DNA of 12,811 nt from Hemicentrotus pulcherrimus (lineage: Eukaryota; Echinodermata; Echinoidea; Camarodonta; Strongylocentrotidae), in NCBI GenBank assembly GCA_003118195.1, contig BEXV01001217.1, forward strand, positions 42,343 to 55,153. The letters are read 5' to 3'. Position numbers and translations under genes: made by a program. This document shows positions 1 through 7,780 of this stretch, piece after piece. A model generated the notes under the pieces. That model worked only from the letters and a program-made list of their open reading frames with translations. It searched no databases and was not told the origin of the DNA. The first letter of the stretch is position 1; each line of letters opens with the position of its first letter.

Positions 1-440
1 ACTGTTTCATAACTTCCTCTATTAGTCATCTGATTGTCCTCAATAATGATAGTGAATGAATAACATGTACGTTGCAACCTGTAGCATTCCATTGCCAAGT
101 GCATTCTTGCTGAAAACAATAACAAGTGAGACTTTGGAGACACTGAATATAGTCTGCAAGGACAGACCCTAATTTGACACTTTACCCAAAAGAAAATCAT
201 TGTGCCTTGAGAGAAGCCTAGCCCAGCTACCGACTGGTTGTGTCAGGAGCAGCTACATGGCCTATGGTAGTCTTAATATTGCAGACTCTCTTTTACGACT
301 GACCAGGGTTTGTGCCTGCAAACTACACTGAATAAGTTAGATGTAGGGTCTGCAATGGAGTATTCGATACCAGCTGGTAATCCCTTTATCAGTAAAGGGT
401 CAAACAAACCCATGTACGCTTATATCTTCCTGGTGCTCAG
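1..440. other. Intergenic, no gene recognised
   Basis: I see no convincing coding region here. The open frame beginning at 310 runs into the hairpin repeat block and resembles no family I know. One small perfect hairpin is visible at 382-399 (CCCTTTA, loop TCAG, TAAAGGG). It is too short to mean much alone. Confidence 0.5.
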
Positions 441-450
441 CTTACTGAAA

Positions 451-731
451 AAAATCGCATCCAATATTCGCGTCTGCGTGTCCCTTTTGGGCCGACGTAG
501 ACGTATATATTTGACGTATACCTATGCAACAAAAAAGTGGATGTTCACGTCAAAGACGTGAAAATCCACTTTTTTGACGTATACCTACGCGAGGATTTTA
601 TTGTCTTTTTACGTCCAAGACATGAATGAAAAAAATCTGCGTCCAATATTCGCGCCTGCGTGTCCGTTTTGGAAGACGCAGACATGAATATCGGACGCAG
701 ATTTTTCTTGTCTGCGTGTCCCTTCAGGGCC
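451..731. repeat. Dispersed GTCTGCGT repeats, direct and inverted
   Basis: The stretch 451-492 recurs at 631-673: both contain CCAATATTCGCG, then CTGCGTGTCC and TTTTGG, about 180 bp apart. A third partial copy (GTCTGCGTGTCCCTT) begins at about 710. In addition 631-650 and 687-706 form an inverted pair matching at 19 of 20 bases (AAAAATCTGCGTCCAATATT against its reverse complement). This block fills the spacer between the two inverted arms of the hairpin array and is probably part of the same mobile or satellite-like element. No coding function is visible. Confidence 0.7.
513..585 (-). repeat. Hairpin repeat unit, inverted arm
   Basis: This is one copy of a 63-bp repeat, in opposite orientation to the copies at 769-904. 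It is bounded by GACGTATACC at 513-522 and at 576-585. Inside, 531-551 and 555-575 are reverse complements over 21 bp with one mismatch (G at 544) and a 3-base loop AAA, so a strand could fold into a 45-nt hairpin. The bordering CTATGCAAC also occurs, inverted, beside the right-hand copies. Open frames through it come from the repeat and are not genes. Confidence 0.85.
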
Positions 732-768
732 ATTGAGTACAGAAAAACGAAAAAAATTGCCAAGCAAA

Positions 769-904
769 GGTATACGTCAAAAAAGTGGATTTTCACGTCT
801 TTGACGTGAAAATCCACTTTTTTGTTGCATAAGTATACGTCAAAATAGGGGATTTTCACGTCTGTGACGTGAAAATCCACTTTTTTGTTGCATAGGTATA
901 TGTC
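769..904 (+). repeat. Tandem 63-bp hairpin repeats, two units
   Basis: GTATACGTC-type borders recur at 769-778, 832-841 and 895-904 (the last as GTATATGTC), giving a period of exactly 63 bp. The first unit holds a perfect 21-bp hairpin (779-799 with 803-823, loop TTT). The second is similar but diverged on its left arm (851-862 pairs with 866-877, loop TGT). Region 769-843 is the reverse complement of 511-585 with only a few differences, so the locus is a hairpin nested inside a larger palindrome with a spacer of about 180 bp. The right edge coincides with the broken end of the Penelope-like element. Confidence 0.85.
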
Positions 905-1679
905 AAGTTTTCCTTGAATTTCTCGTTGAATCTTGTTTCCAGATTTCTCCCCGTTTCACCAATGTAGACTTTTCCACATTCGCATGGTATTTTATAGACT
1001 CCAGCTTTCTTGTGGTTTGGATGCTTGTCTTTGTGGGAGTAGAGTACCGTATGGAGTTTGTTGGAGGAACTGTGTCGAACTTGGATGTCTGCTGCTTAAA
1101 GGATACGTTGAATCTTGTGAGAGGTGTGACCGATATAGGAAAGAACAATAGTTTGCTTCGGTGGTGTAGCTGCGGGTTGGTTCTCTTCAGGGGTGGAGTT
1201 GGCTGTGGGCTTGTTGGCGGGAGTCTTGGATTTGATCTTATGTCATGGGTATTTGTTGATGCTAGTTAGGGCTGTGGTGACATGCTGGATTTCCTGGTCT
1301 AGATGGTCTGCATCGCTGAGTTGATGGGCTCGGCGGATGAGGGCATTGGGGACTGATTGTAGTACGGATGGATGGTGGAAAGATCTGTAGGTTTCCTGTA
1401 GACTTGATGAGCGGGCGTGCCGGATGGTTATTTAGTAACGAGAACGTTTAGAAAGGGGATGCTGTTGTTTTGCTCGATCTCCATGGTGAATTTGATGCTC
1501 GGGTGGTGCTGGTTGATGTGGGCGAGAAAGTGATCTAAGTCACGTCTGCTATGTGGCCAGATGACGAATGTGTCGTCGACATATCGGAGCCAGAGAGAAG
1601 GGCGTTGTGAGAGAGTCTGGAGTGCCGTTGTTTCGAAATGCTCCATGAAGATGTTGGCTATAACCGGTGAAAGAGGAGA
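904..1679 (-). pseudogene. Penelope-like retroelement RT/GIY-YIG fragment, dead
   Basis: Read on the minus strand from 1679 down, the frame gives SPLSPVIANIFMEHFE (1632-1679), then the reverse transcriptase catalytic YVDDTF with following VIW (around 1557-1583), then HHPSIKFTMEIE and PFLNVLV, and VYRKPT. This is the palm-domain pattern of Penelope-like elements. After a linker, AGVYKIPCECGKVYIGETGR (about 943-1005) is the start of a GIY-YIG endonuclease, the nuclease normally fused to these RTs. The catalytic Arg region (LETRF) is present, but the rest of the nuclease, including the metal-binding Glu, is missing, cut at 904 where the hairpin repeats begin. The copy is inactive: stops at 1428-1430, 1243-1245 and 1096-1098, a frameshift near 1380-1390, and truncation before the RT N-terminal half. 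The family is clear. The exact ends are approximate. Confidence 0.9.
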
Positions 1680-1942
1680 AATATCATTATTACAAAAAGC
1701 TGAAATTACTTATTGTCATGATCTAAATAGAAAAAGTTTAAAACTCTTTACGGGAAAAACGATGGTCCTGCAGGTTCAATAACCTTGTACTTGAGCAAAA
1801 CATTTTATCCGCATATTACCTCTCCAGCAAGGTATTCAACGGTTGCCTGGAATAATGCGAAAGTCAATGTGGTTTGTTCAACAATGTGGCTTTTGTAAAA
1901 AGACTCCCGCCTGGAATGAAGCGTAAATAATGGGGTAGCCCC
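1680..1942. other. Non-coding, possibly an old SINE-like remnant
   Basis: No gene is visible. The stretch around 1790-1860 (TTGAGCAAAACATTTTATCC, then a GCATATTACCTCTCC phrase) resembles phrases seen in conserved cores of some animal SINEs and small repeats. That resemblance is from memory and weak. Two similar short phrases, GCCTGGAATAATGCG (from about 1845) and GCCTGGAATGAAGCG (from about 1910), suggest an internal duplication. Confidence 0.3.
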
Positions 1943-2418
1943 GGGATATCCCACTGAGCGGCGATTGCTTACGAACGTTGCAAATTTAGATTCGCCGACT
2001 TTTCTGACGAATGTTGGCGAAAATCAGGGTTCGCCTTTGCGACATTTAGTAACTTTTAGCGATGTTAAGCGACAATTATTAGCAACATTCGAGCGAATGT
2101 TTGTGAAAGAATTTGCGAAAGGCAGTTGGCGACTAGCAACAGTTTTGCGAAGATTAGCAAATATTTGCCAATCCTTGTTTACTAAACAGTCGTAAGCCTT
2201 TGCAAATGGTTGCAAGACGGTGTCGCTAAATTGAGTACGAGGAGTTAGCAAAAGGACCCAACCATTCTCAAATATTGGCAAAGGATTGACAAATAGTTGC
2301 TAAACTGTCGCTAACATTTGCTTCAATGTTGCTAACTGTCGCCAAAATCGTCAGAAAATTATGCGAATCAAAAATACGCAACGTTCGTAAAGCATTCGCC
2401 GCTCATCGAGATACCACC
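1943..2418. mobile_element. Fold-back MITE-like element with long TIRs
   Basis: The left end (1943-2021) and right end (2340-2418) are imperfect inverted repeats of about 75-80 bp. Matching blocks are GAGCGGCGA, then a GCTTACGAACGTTGC-type block, GATTCGC, TTTTCTGACGA and TTGGCGA. The interior of about 320 bp is built from short variants of TTAGCAA/GCGACA and also partly folds on itself. There is no transposase, so this would be a non-autonomous element moved in trans. The small open frames on both strands (1965-2195 and 2024-2281) are products of the repeats. I could not find a convincing target-site duplication, and the ends are uncertain by about 10 bp. Confidence 0.8.
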
Positions 2419-2760
2419 TATACGAAGTGAAATATATACATGCGTCTCGGGAGGGCTACGATAAATCCGATGACCAGAATAATATTTCTCTTAAGCGCTT
2501 AGATATTTTAGGTAATTAATGCTCTTTATAAACCCAGACTATTTCCACGTTAGGTTTAAGCCTTGCAGAACCGTTTTTCCTCAATATTTCAACAATGTGG
2601 ATTACAACATGTATTTTACTCGCTAATTATTGAAATAACAAAAATGAATCCATTCTCAGTTCTCGTCACAAATGTACTAAAAAGTGATGATGCAGTTGCA
2701 GTCAAAACGAATATTCATAAATTGTTATTTTGATCCTTTTCTCTTGACTCAAGCGCATAT
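2419..2760. other. Upstream flank of the TRIM-like gene
   Basis: This is AT-rich sequence with no supported exon. The start codon of the TRIM-like gene must be in an upstream exon. An ATG at 2644 opens only about 30 codons, and joining it in phase 0 to the acceptor at 2794 runs into a stop, so I could not identify the missing exon here. No clear TATA box or promoter was seen. Confidence 0.4.
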
Positions 2761-2794
2761 GTTTTTCTTCTTCCAATTTATATTTACCATCCAG
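2761..2794 (+). promoter_or_regulatory. 3' splice site (polypyrimidine tract + CAG)
   Basis: A pyrimidine-rich run (GTTTTTCTTCTTCC at 2761-2774) is followed by CATCCAG ending at 2794, a good animal 3' splice site. An exon starting at 2795 would read on in the TRIM frame if the previous exon donates one base (phase 1). A phase 0 junction meets a stop at 2810-2812. It explains why the large open frame has no usable ATG before its RING cysteines. A nearby alternative AG at 2807 is possible. Confidence 0.55.
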
Positions 2795-2808
2795 GACATC
2801 AGCCTAGA

Positions 2809-4695
2809 TTGACGCACAGTGGTCTTATCAGTCAAGTCCAAAGCCTTCAGTGTCCCATTTGCTTCATGTTTATGACGGAACCTAAAATGCTTTCTTGTGG
2901 ACATACTTTTTGTCTTACCTGCTTGTCAAAGATTGTACGTAAAAACAAACTGAGCTGTGCGTTATGTCGAAGTGTTACTAAAATTACCAATGGTAATGTT
3001 GCGACATTGCCTAGCAATCTTGCATTTAGATCAGTGGTAGAAGAGGTTGCTAACCTAGATGGACGATGTGATGTGTGTGACCATATCGGTAAACCAGATG
3101 AAATAGCGTATTGCCAGGATTGCAATACATTTATGTGTCCTGATTGCCGTGTAAAGCATGACGGGAAGAATGAAAATTACAACCATTCGGTAATTAAAAT
3201 CAGAAGATCTAAACATATTTCGTCTATAAGGATGAAAAAGAAATTCTGCACACAACATGAACAGGAAACTTGCGTAGGGATTTGTATCAAATGCAATGTA
3301 TATGTTTGTACGGAATGTTCAATAACTCACCAAACGGAAGAACATGAAGTTCAAAACTTATATCAGTACGCAACTAATCTACATGCTACGGCAACTCCAC
3401 TAAAAAATGACATCAAATTAATTAAGAGATTATCAGAATCGTATGTCCAACAGTGCAAATATAATAAAGATAGAACAATCCAACACATCGACTCGGTCAT
3501 GTCACAAATCGATGACGAATATCAGGCGTCACTGAAAAAAATAGAAGAGAACAGATTATCAAAAATAAAATCTTGTTCAGATCTCAAATATAGAACGTGT
3601 AAAGTGTCAGAAGACATAATCGATCAACTTGAAAAGTACAATTCTCTTTTGGATCAAACAAATTATTCAATTCAAGGCGTTTTGGATTCTCCGTTAGGAA
3701 ATATGCCTGCGCACAATTCAACGCTACAGTCGTCTCAGTCAAAAATAAGCGACCTAAAAAGTAAAGTAAAGTGTATTACAGAAAAGTCACCAAACATGCC
3801 GAATGTGTTTGAATACGGAGAAACGTTAAACTTTCAGAAGAAGTGTGAAAACTACGACGTAGTAGAACTAACACGTCACGTTTGGGAACGAGAATCACGT
3901 CCTTTGACACAACCTGAAAAGAAAATGACCTGCATGGCCGTTGATTCTGAGGGTAATGTGGTTGTTGGTTATTTTTATGGCGGAATCGAGGTTTACAAAG
4001 AAATAGGGTCCGTAAGTGTTGAATCTTTGAATGAAGTATGTGTTATGGCAATGTCATTCGGAAACGATGGAAATCTTGTTTTACGAAATATACACAATGA
4101 CATTTCTGTTTATGGACGCTCATTTAAAAGGAATAATGCCAAATTTGAAACAGTAGGCCACTCAAAGGGGGGTGATGGAGACCTAGCCTTGGATACAAAT
4201 AATTATATATATGCGGGTTATAGAACCATCAAGGAGATTCACATATACAAACAACAAGGTGGAAAGTCATTGCTGGAAATAAAGTGTGATGGCTGTATTC
4301 CTCAACAAATATTGGTAATATCATACTTAGGCATAATAGTAATGAATGCAGGAACTATCAGGGTAATTGACGTATCGGGTGCCACTAAATCAGAGATAGT
4401 GCGTAGAGGTTACCTCGGGTATCCCGCCCTTGCGTGGGACGGAACATTAATTATTGCTTGGGTGAAACCTGAAGGACGATCTGTTGAATTAGTGAAGTAC
4501 ACGAAAGACATGAAGAACAAGAAAACACTTCTCTTAGACAATAACATAGATCTTTCAGGAAGACAATGGTTCTATTGCAGGGTTGTTAATGCGGAGACAA
4601 TTGTCTTCTGCTGTCCCACACAAGTGCATACTTTTAATCTTCGCGTCAAGCCATTCCCTTCGCAATCACATGGAGATGATCAATTAGACATATAA
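2809..4695 (+). CDS. TRIM-like RING/B-box E3 ligase with C-terminal propeller
   Basis: This is a likely cytosolic E3 ubiquitin ligase of the tripartite-motif type. The visible 628 residues have a C3HC4 RING at 15-53 (C15, C18, C30, H32, C35, C38, C50, C53); B-box 1 at about 87-126 (C87, C90, C102, C105, C110, C113, H117, H126); B-box 2 at 147-179 (C147, H150, C159, C162, C167, C170, H174, H179); a charged helical, probably coiled-coil region at about 190-290; and from about 373 six repeats of 38-40 residues ending in patterns such as GGIEVYK, NDISVYG, KEIHIYK and TIRVIDV, which suggest a six-bladed NHL-like propeller. All zinc ligands are intact. Most of the protein lies in one exon. The start given is a TTG and is not credible; the first in-frame ATG (2866) would remove C15 and C18, so an upstream exon must supply the start. 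The RING recruits E2, the coiled coil dimerises and the propeller would bind the substrate or RNA (family inference). Substrate is unknown. Immunity or development roles are possible; I assign no symbol. Confidence 0.92.
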   Translation: MTHSGLISQVQSLQCPICFMFMTEPKMLSCGHTFCLTCLSKIVRKNKLSCALCRSVTKITNGNVATLPSNLAFRSVVEEVANLDGRCDVCDHIGKPDEIAYCQDCNTFMCPDCRVKHDGKNENYNHSVIKIRRSKHISSIRMKKKFCTQHEQETCVGICIKCNVYVCTECSITHQTEEHEVQNLYQYATNLHATATPLKNDIKLIKRLSESYVQQCKYNKDRTIQHIDSVMSQIDDEYQASLKKIEENRLSKIKSCSDLKYRTCKVSEDIIDQLEKYNSLLDQTNYSIQGVLDSPLGNMPAHNSTLQSSQSKISDLKSKVKCITEKSPNMPNVFEYGETLNFQKKCENYDVVELTRHVWERESRPLTQPEKKMTCMAVDSEGNVVVGYFYGGIEVYKEIGSVSVESLNEVCVMAMSFGNDGNLVLRNIHNDISVYGRSFKRNNAKFETVGHSKGGDGDLALDTNNYIYAGYRTIKEIHIYKQQGGKSLLEIKCDGCIPQQILVISYLGIIVMNAGTIRVIDVSGATKSEIVRRGYLGYPALAWDGTLIIAWVKPEGRSVELVKYTKDMKNKKTLLLDNNIDLSGRQWFYCRVVNAETIVFCCPTQVHTFNLRVKPFPSQSHGDDQLDI

Positions 4696-4919
4696 TGAGT
4701 GTGCATTGATGAAAAGAATTATGATATCCCATGTCTCAGGTTATAGTTCCGGGGTATGTTATTTTTCACTTTACATAGTCCTAGTTGTTCTTTAAGCAAT
4801 ATTTTAACAATTTGAGAATTTGGAGGGTTTACAATTCACTGTGTTTCTATCAATTCAAATCAGTGTATCTATATGTCTAATGTACTTTCAACATGGATAT
4901 TTGTTTCACTCACATGTAA
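4696..4919 (+). other. Probable 3' UTR of the TRIM-like gene
   Basis: This is AT-rich sequence between the TAA stop (4693-4695) and the first poly(A) signal. The length of about 225 bases is ordinary for an animal 3' UTR. No other gene is visible in it. Confidence 0.55.
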
Positions 4920-4925
4920 AATAAA
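4920..4925 (+). terminator. Poly(A) signal AATAAA
   Basis: A canonical AATAAA lies about 225 bases after the TRIM-like stop codon, on the same strand and in an AT-rich setting. It is the nearest perfect hexamer. Others occur further on (for example at about 5535), so alternative ends are possible. Confidence 0.5.
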
Positions 4926-6465
4926 AGCTTAGAAATAGTTTAAACGGAACAGAAATAGAATACAAAACATGGAAACAACTTGGTGATGACAAATGAGCAT
5001 TTAGACAAATACCATGTTGAGAATCCAATATGCTTAACGTAGCCACATCATGGTAGTGCCGAATGTAGTATCTTGGGTATTTAACTCATGTTATCATCTA
5101 ACTTTATTAATCTGCTTTTCAATTCATGTAGTTTTGACCTCGGACGTATTAGAGCATTCCAATTAAAAATCCAAGCATTCAAATTCAATAATCGGTAATT
5201 AAAAGATCACATGTATGCACTTGAATTGCATTTTTAGATTTGTACATCTAAATTGACATAGTAAGTTCGGCAACGGCTTATTAAAAGGATCTGTAACAGT
5301 GTTATACTTTTAATAGTCGGCATCCTCCTCTGTTGATAATAATTGCAAGGATATTCACATCCACTCTGTTCGGTTTCATCCATTGTATAAATCGTTATTT
5401 ATCAATCTGATTGATTCTGCCATCGCTGTCGTATCTTTTTATACCAAATCTTTAATATACAACAAACTAAATGCTAAGTTTTTTTTTATTATGCAACTTA
5501 GTGCAACATCTTAAACGTACACATTGGAAAGAGAAATAAAATATGTCTCTAGGAATATGCCAAGGCCACACACATATGCGATTTGTAAATAGTTGTCATA
5601 TTCATCATAACAACCCTGTAAAATTCATATTCCAGCCATGGCTGTCTTTCCAAACAGACCGCCATGAACGATGAATCATTAAGACAACGGTTAGCTCAAT
5701 ATTTGAAAACGGTTATAGTGATCCCAACCTAATTTATCTTTTAATCTTAAATTGAGCAGAAGTTGGAGATCAAATTGTTTAAGATGTCTAATAGTTATGT
5801 AATTTCAAAGGAATGTTTGCAAAGAAATGTTATTATTCATTTCATTCAAATACGTGTATTAGTCGTTAAGCTTTCATTTTTATTGGCAGGCCATCTTCTC
5901 ATATTATCACGCAATACTGTTGTCCGTTTTAGAGCAACCAATTTAAGATGCAGTTCATTCACATAAGTCCACTTGCTCGTCTCTAACTAGTTACATCTTC
6001 CAAATGTATATTTGGTATGTTATCTGTCCTAACCGAAGTAATTTTTAAAACTTATTGAGCTTAATATATTACTGCATACATAATGCTTAGTCTACATTTT
6101 GTCTTTATTCAACACTGTAATACATGTGGTTTTCTTTGTTGATTGATTGATTGATACGTTATTTTTTTTCAAATTCAGTATTAAGAAATATTTAAAAAAA
6201 ACAGGTTCTAATCATTTACAATGTACATATAAAATCAATTTAAATATGTAAAGCAAAGTAATAACATTCAAACACAGTTAGTTGGAAAATGCAATAGGGT
6301 GTACCAGTAAAAGCCTAAGTGACCTCTATTCTCAAACATCCCCGACAACTTGAGAGTTGAAAAAGCCGGGCGCAATATTGTGTAGAAAAGTCGATGAAGG
6401 TTACTATATTATTGAAATACGAGTAATATGATTATTTTTTTTATTTTTCTTTTGACGAAATATTT
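4926..6465. other. AT-rich intergenic, no gene recognised
   Basis: I find no gene. The 67-codon frame at 5763-5966 has no recognisable motif and the composition of its surroundings. Small items are a 12-bp palindrome CAGCCATGGCTG at 5633-5644, a (GATT)n stretch at about 6142-6157, and several T or A homopolymers. Confidence 0.5.
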
Positions 6466-6607
6466 TCAAATTCATATTCAATTCAATTCGTTTTATTAAA
6501 TCATAAAAACAGTATACAAATTATGCGTGTATGAACATTATTGATACAGTGCAAATGGTCAAGGTGCCCCTAAAAGCCAAAGCTTGATGAATGGGGCCCC
6601 CAACATA
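6466..6607 (-). mobile_element. Possible retroposon 3' tail
   Basis: Read on the minus strand, a GC-richer piece (GGGGCCCCATTCATCAAGC, about 6582-6600) and GGCTTTTAGGGGCACC lead into AT-rich sequence with AATAAAA (complement of 6491-6497) and then a short tail of GAATT repeats (complement of about 6466-6490). A poly(A) signal followed by a simple-repeat tail is typical of the 3' end of a non-LTR retrotransposon or SINE in animals. No reverse transcriptase coding is present, so it would be a 5'-truncated copy. The upstream limit is arbitrary. Confidence 0.4.
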
Positions 6608-6972
6608 AAGAAATATACATAGCATACACATGAGATACAAACAAACTTAGTTATATAAAAATATGTTTGTTTTCGTTCGAAAGCGAACTTCGCATAGGCC
6701 CTACATATATATTCGGAAACACGTATTCGTCATCGTCGTCATCTTCTTCTCCCCCNCTCCCCCTTCATTTGTGAAAATAAAGATGAACCAGTTTTAACGA
6801 GCGCAATACTAACAATATCTGTTCGTCCTTTTCGTGACCCAAGGTATTTTGTGACAAAAACGTTTAACTTGTTATGATAGTGTCAAATGAATGCAAATGA
6901 CTTTTATCAATAGTACCTCGTATTGTAGTTCATGTGAAGTGGAGATTTAAACAACCGTACCTGTATCTAACT
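6608..6972. other. Intergenic with one ambiguous base
   Basis: No gene is recognised. A pyrimidine-rich tract with CATCGTCGTCATC repeats runs from about 6727 to 6767 and contains the window's only undetermined base (N at 6756), inside a C run (CCCCCNCTCCCCC). This is probably a sequencing or assembly ambiguity at a homopolymer. Confidence 0.5.
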
Positions 6973-6973
6973 C

Positions 6974-7113
6974 TGACAACTACTTGGAGGATAATTACCC
7001 TCGGACAACTATCTCGGAACTAGCAATAGGAGAACTGTATGGACACAGATGTCCTAAGAAACAAGAATGGGGTAGGTGTCACTGATGATAGTTCAGGGGG
7101 TAACTGTCCTAGA
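6974..7113. repeat. Dispersed GGACAATTACC-type motif cluster
   Basis: Three near-tandem short units lie at 6974-6988 (TGACAACTACTTGGA), 6989-7002 (GGATAATTACCCTC) and 7003-7015 (GGACAACTATCTC), all variants of GGAYAAYTAYC. At 7091-7113 the same motif occurs inverted: its complement reads TCTAGGACAGTTACC then CCCTGAAC, and this matches 12788-12810 at 21 of 23 bases. A motif repeated and inverted 5.7 kb apart suggests a family of small dispersed elements. No coding is seen. Confidence 0.55.
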
Positions 7114-7270
7114 AAAAGTTTTCAATCATATTTCCATTTTAATGTCATGTAAGACCGATGAGCTGCCTATTGGGACAGTTCTATCTCAGTAGATGATAAA
7201 TGCACCATGATCTTTTTTATGTAAGATTTACAGTGATGACCATTGTTTATTTTGTCATAATTTACAATTT

Positions 7271-7310
7271 GTCTAAACTTGTCAAATATTGTCTAAACTT
7301 GTCAAATATT
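7271..7310. repeat. Perfect 20-bp tandem duplication
   Basis: GTCTAAACTTGTCAAATATT occurs at 7271-7290 and again at 7291-7310 without any mismatch, so the duplication is probably recent or variable in copy number. Confidence 0.95.
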
Positions 7311-7444
7311 GAGCGTTCCAACTATTATATATTATCAACGTTTTGAATACGAGAGGAGTGTGTTTTTATACAAATAAAATATATGGCTGTTTATGGTATT
7401 AACTACAATTTTGAGAAAACTGAAGTCAATGTTGTGAAGGTTTG

Positions 7445-7479
7445 AAGGGGTGGGGATAAAATGATTACTCCCACCCCTT
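7445..7479. repeat. 10-bp inverted repeat, 15-base loop
   Basis: AAGGGGTGGG (7445-7454) pairs perfectly with CCCACCCCTT (7470-7479). The stem is GC-rich in an AT-rich neighbourhood. It lacks a U-run or any gene to terminate, and its function is unknown. It may be the centre or end of an old small element. Confidence 0.7.
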
Positions 7480-7696
7480 AAAACCCATAACAAGGGTCAA
7501 TGTTAAGTAGAAATATCTGAGAATGAGAATGAATACCACAAAGCATTGCAATAAAACATATTTGACTCTCTTTACTATTGTATTATAATTATGTATATAC
7601 GTAGCAAAGAAGGAAAGCACATCGAGGTTCTTTTCACTAAATTGTAATTGTATTATCAAAACATTAGAAGATGTATTTTATTTTATTTATTTATTT

Positions 7697-7780
7697 GTAC
7701 AAAGCCATCACAATATATTTTTAATCGTATTTTATTCAATGTATAAAGCCATCACACGAAATTTGTAACCGTATTTTATG
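7697..7780. repeat. Diverged 44-bp tandem duplication
   Basis: GTACAAAGCCATCACA (from 7697) recurs as GTATAAAGCCATCACA (from 7741), and both are followed about 31 bases later by CGTATTTTAT. This gives two imperfect units of 43-44 bp, older than the perfect duplications elsewhere in the window. Confidence 0.8.

Noticed and set aside
310..561. 83-codon plus-strand frame
   Set aside because: No family resemblance; its second half is hairpin repeat.
545..880. 111-codon minus-strand frame with repeated DFHV/DVKI peptide
   Set aside because: The peptide repeats are translations of the 63-bp hairpin units and follow the DNA palindrome; there is no domain or plausible start.
529..904. Multiple TGACGT half-sites as a CREB-type regulatory array
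   Set aside because: They recur because the palindromic unit recurs; there is no gene promoter beside them and no spacing pattern beyond the repeat.
1965..2281. Overlapping 76- and 85-codon frames on both strands
   Set aside because: Both fall inside the fold-back element and come from its repeated TTAGCAA/GCGACA words.
2809..2811. TTG as start codon of the TRIM-like gene
   Set aside because: Animal nuclear genes very rarely start at TTG, the context is not favourable, and a good splice acceptor lies just upstream.
5763..5966. 67-codon plus-strand frame
   Set aside because: AT-rich chance frame with no motif, splice support or start context.
7081..7125. Possible hammerhead ribozyme (CTGATGA ... 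GAAA)
   Set aside because: The core words and a short stem III-like AAA/TTT are present, but the sequence before CTGATGA has no complement after the expected cleavage position, so stem I cannot form, and stem II is interrupted.
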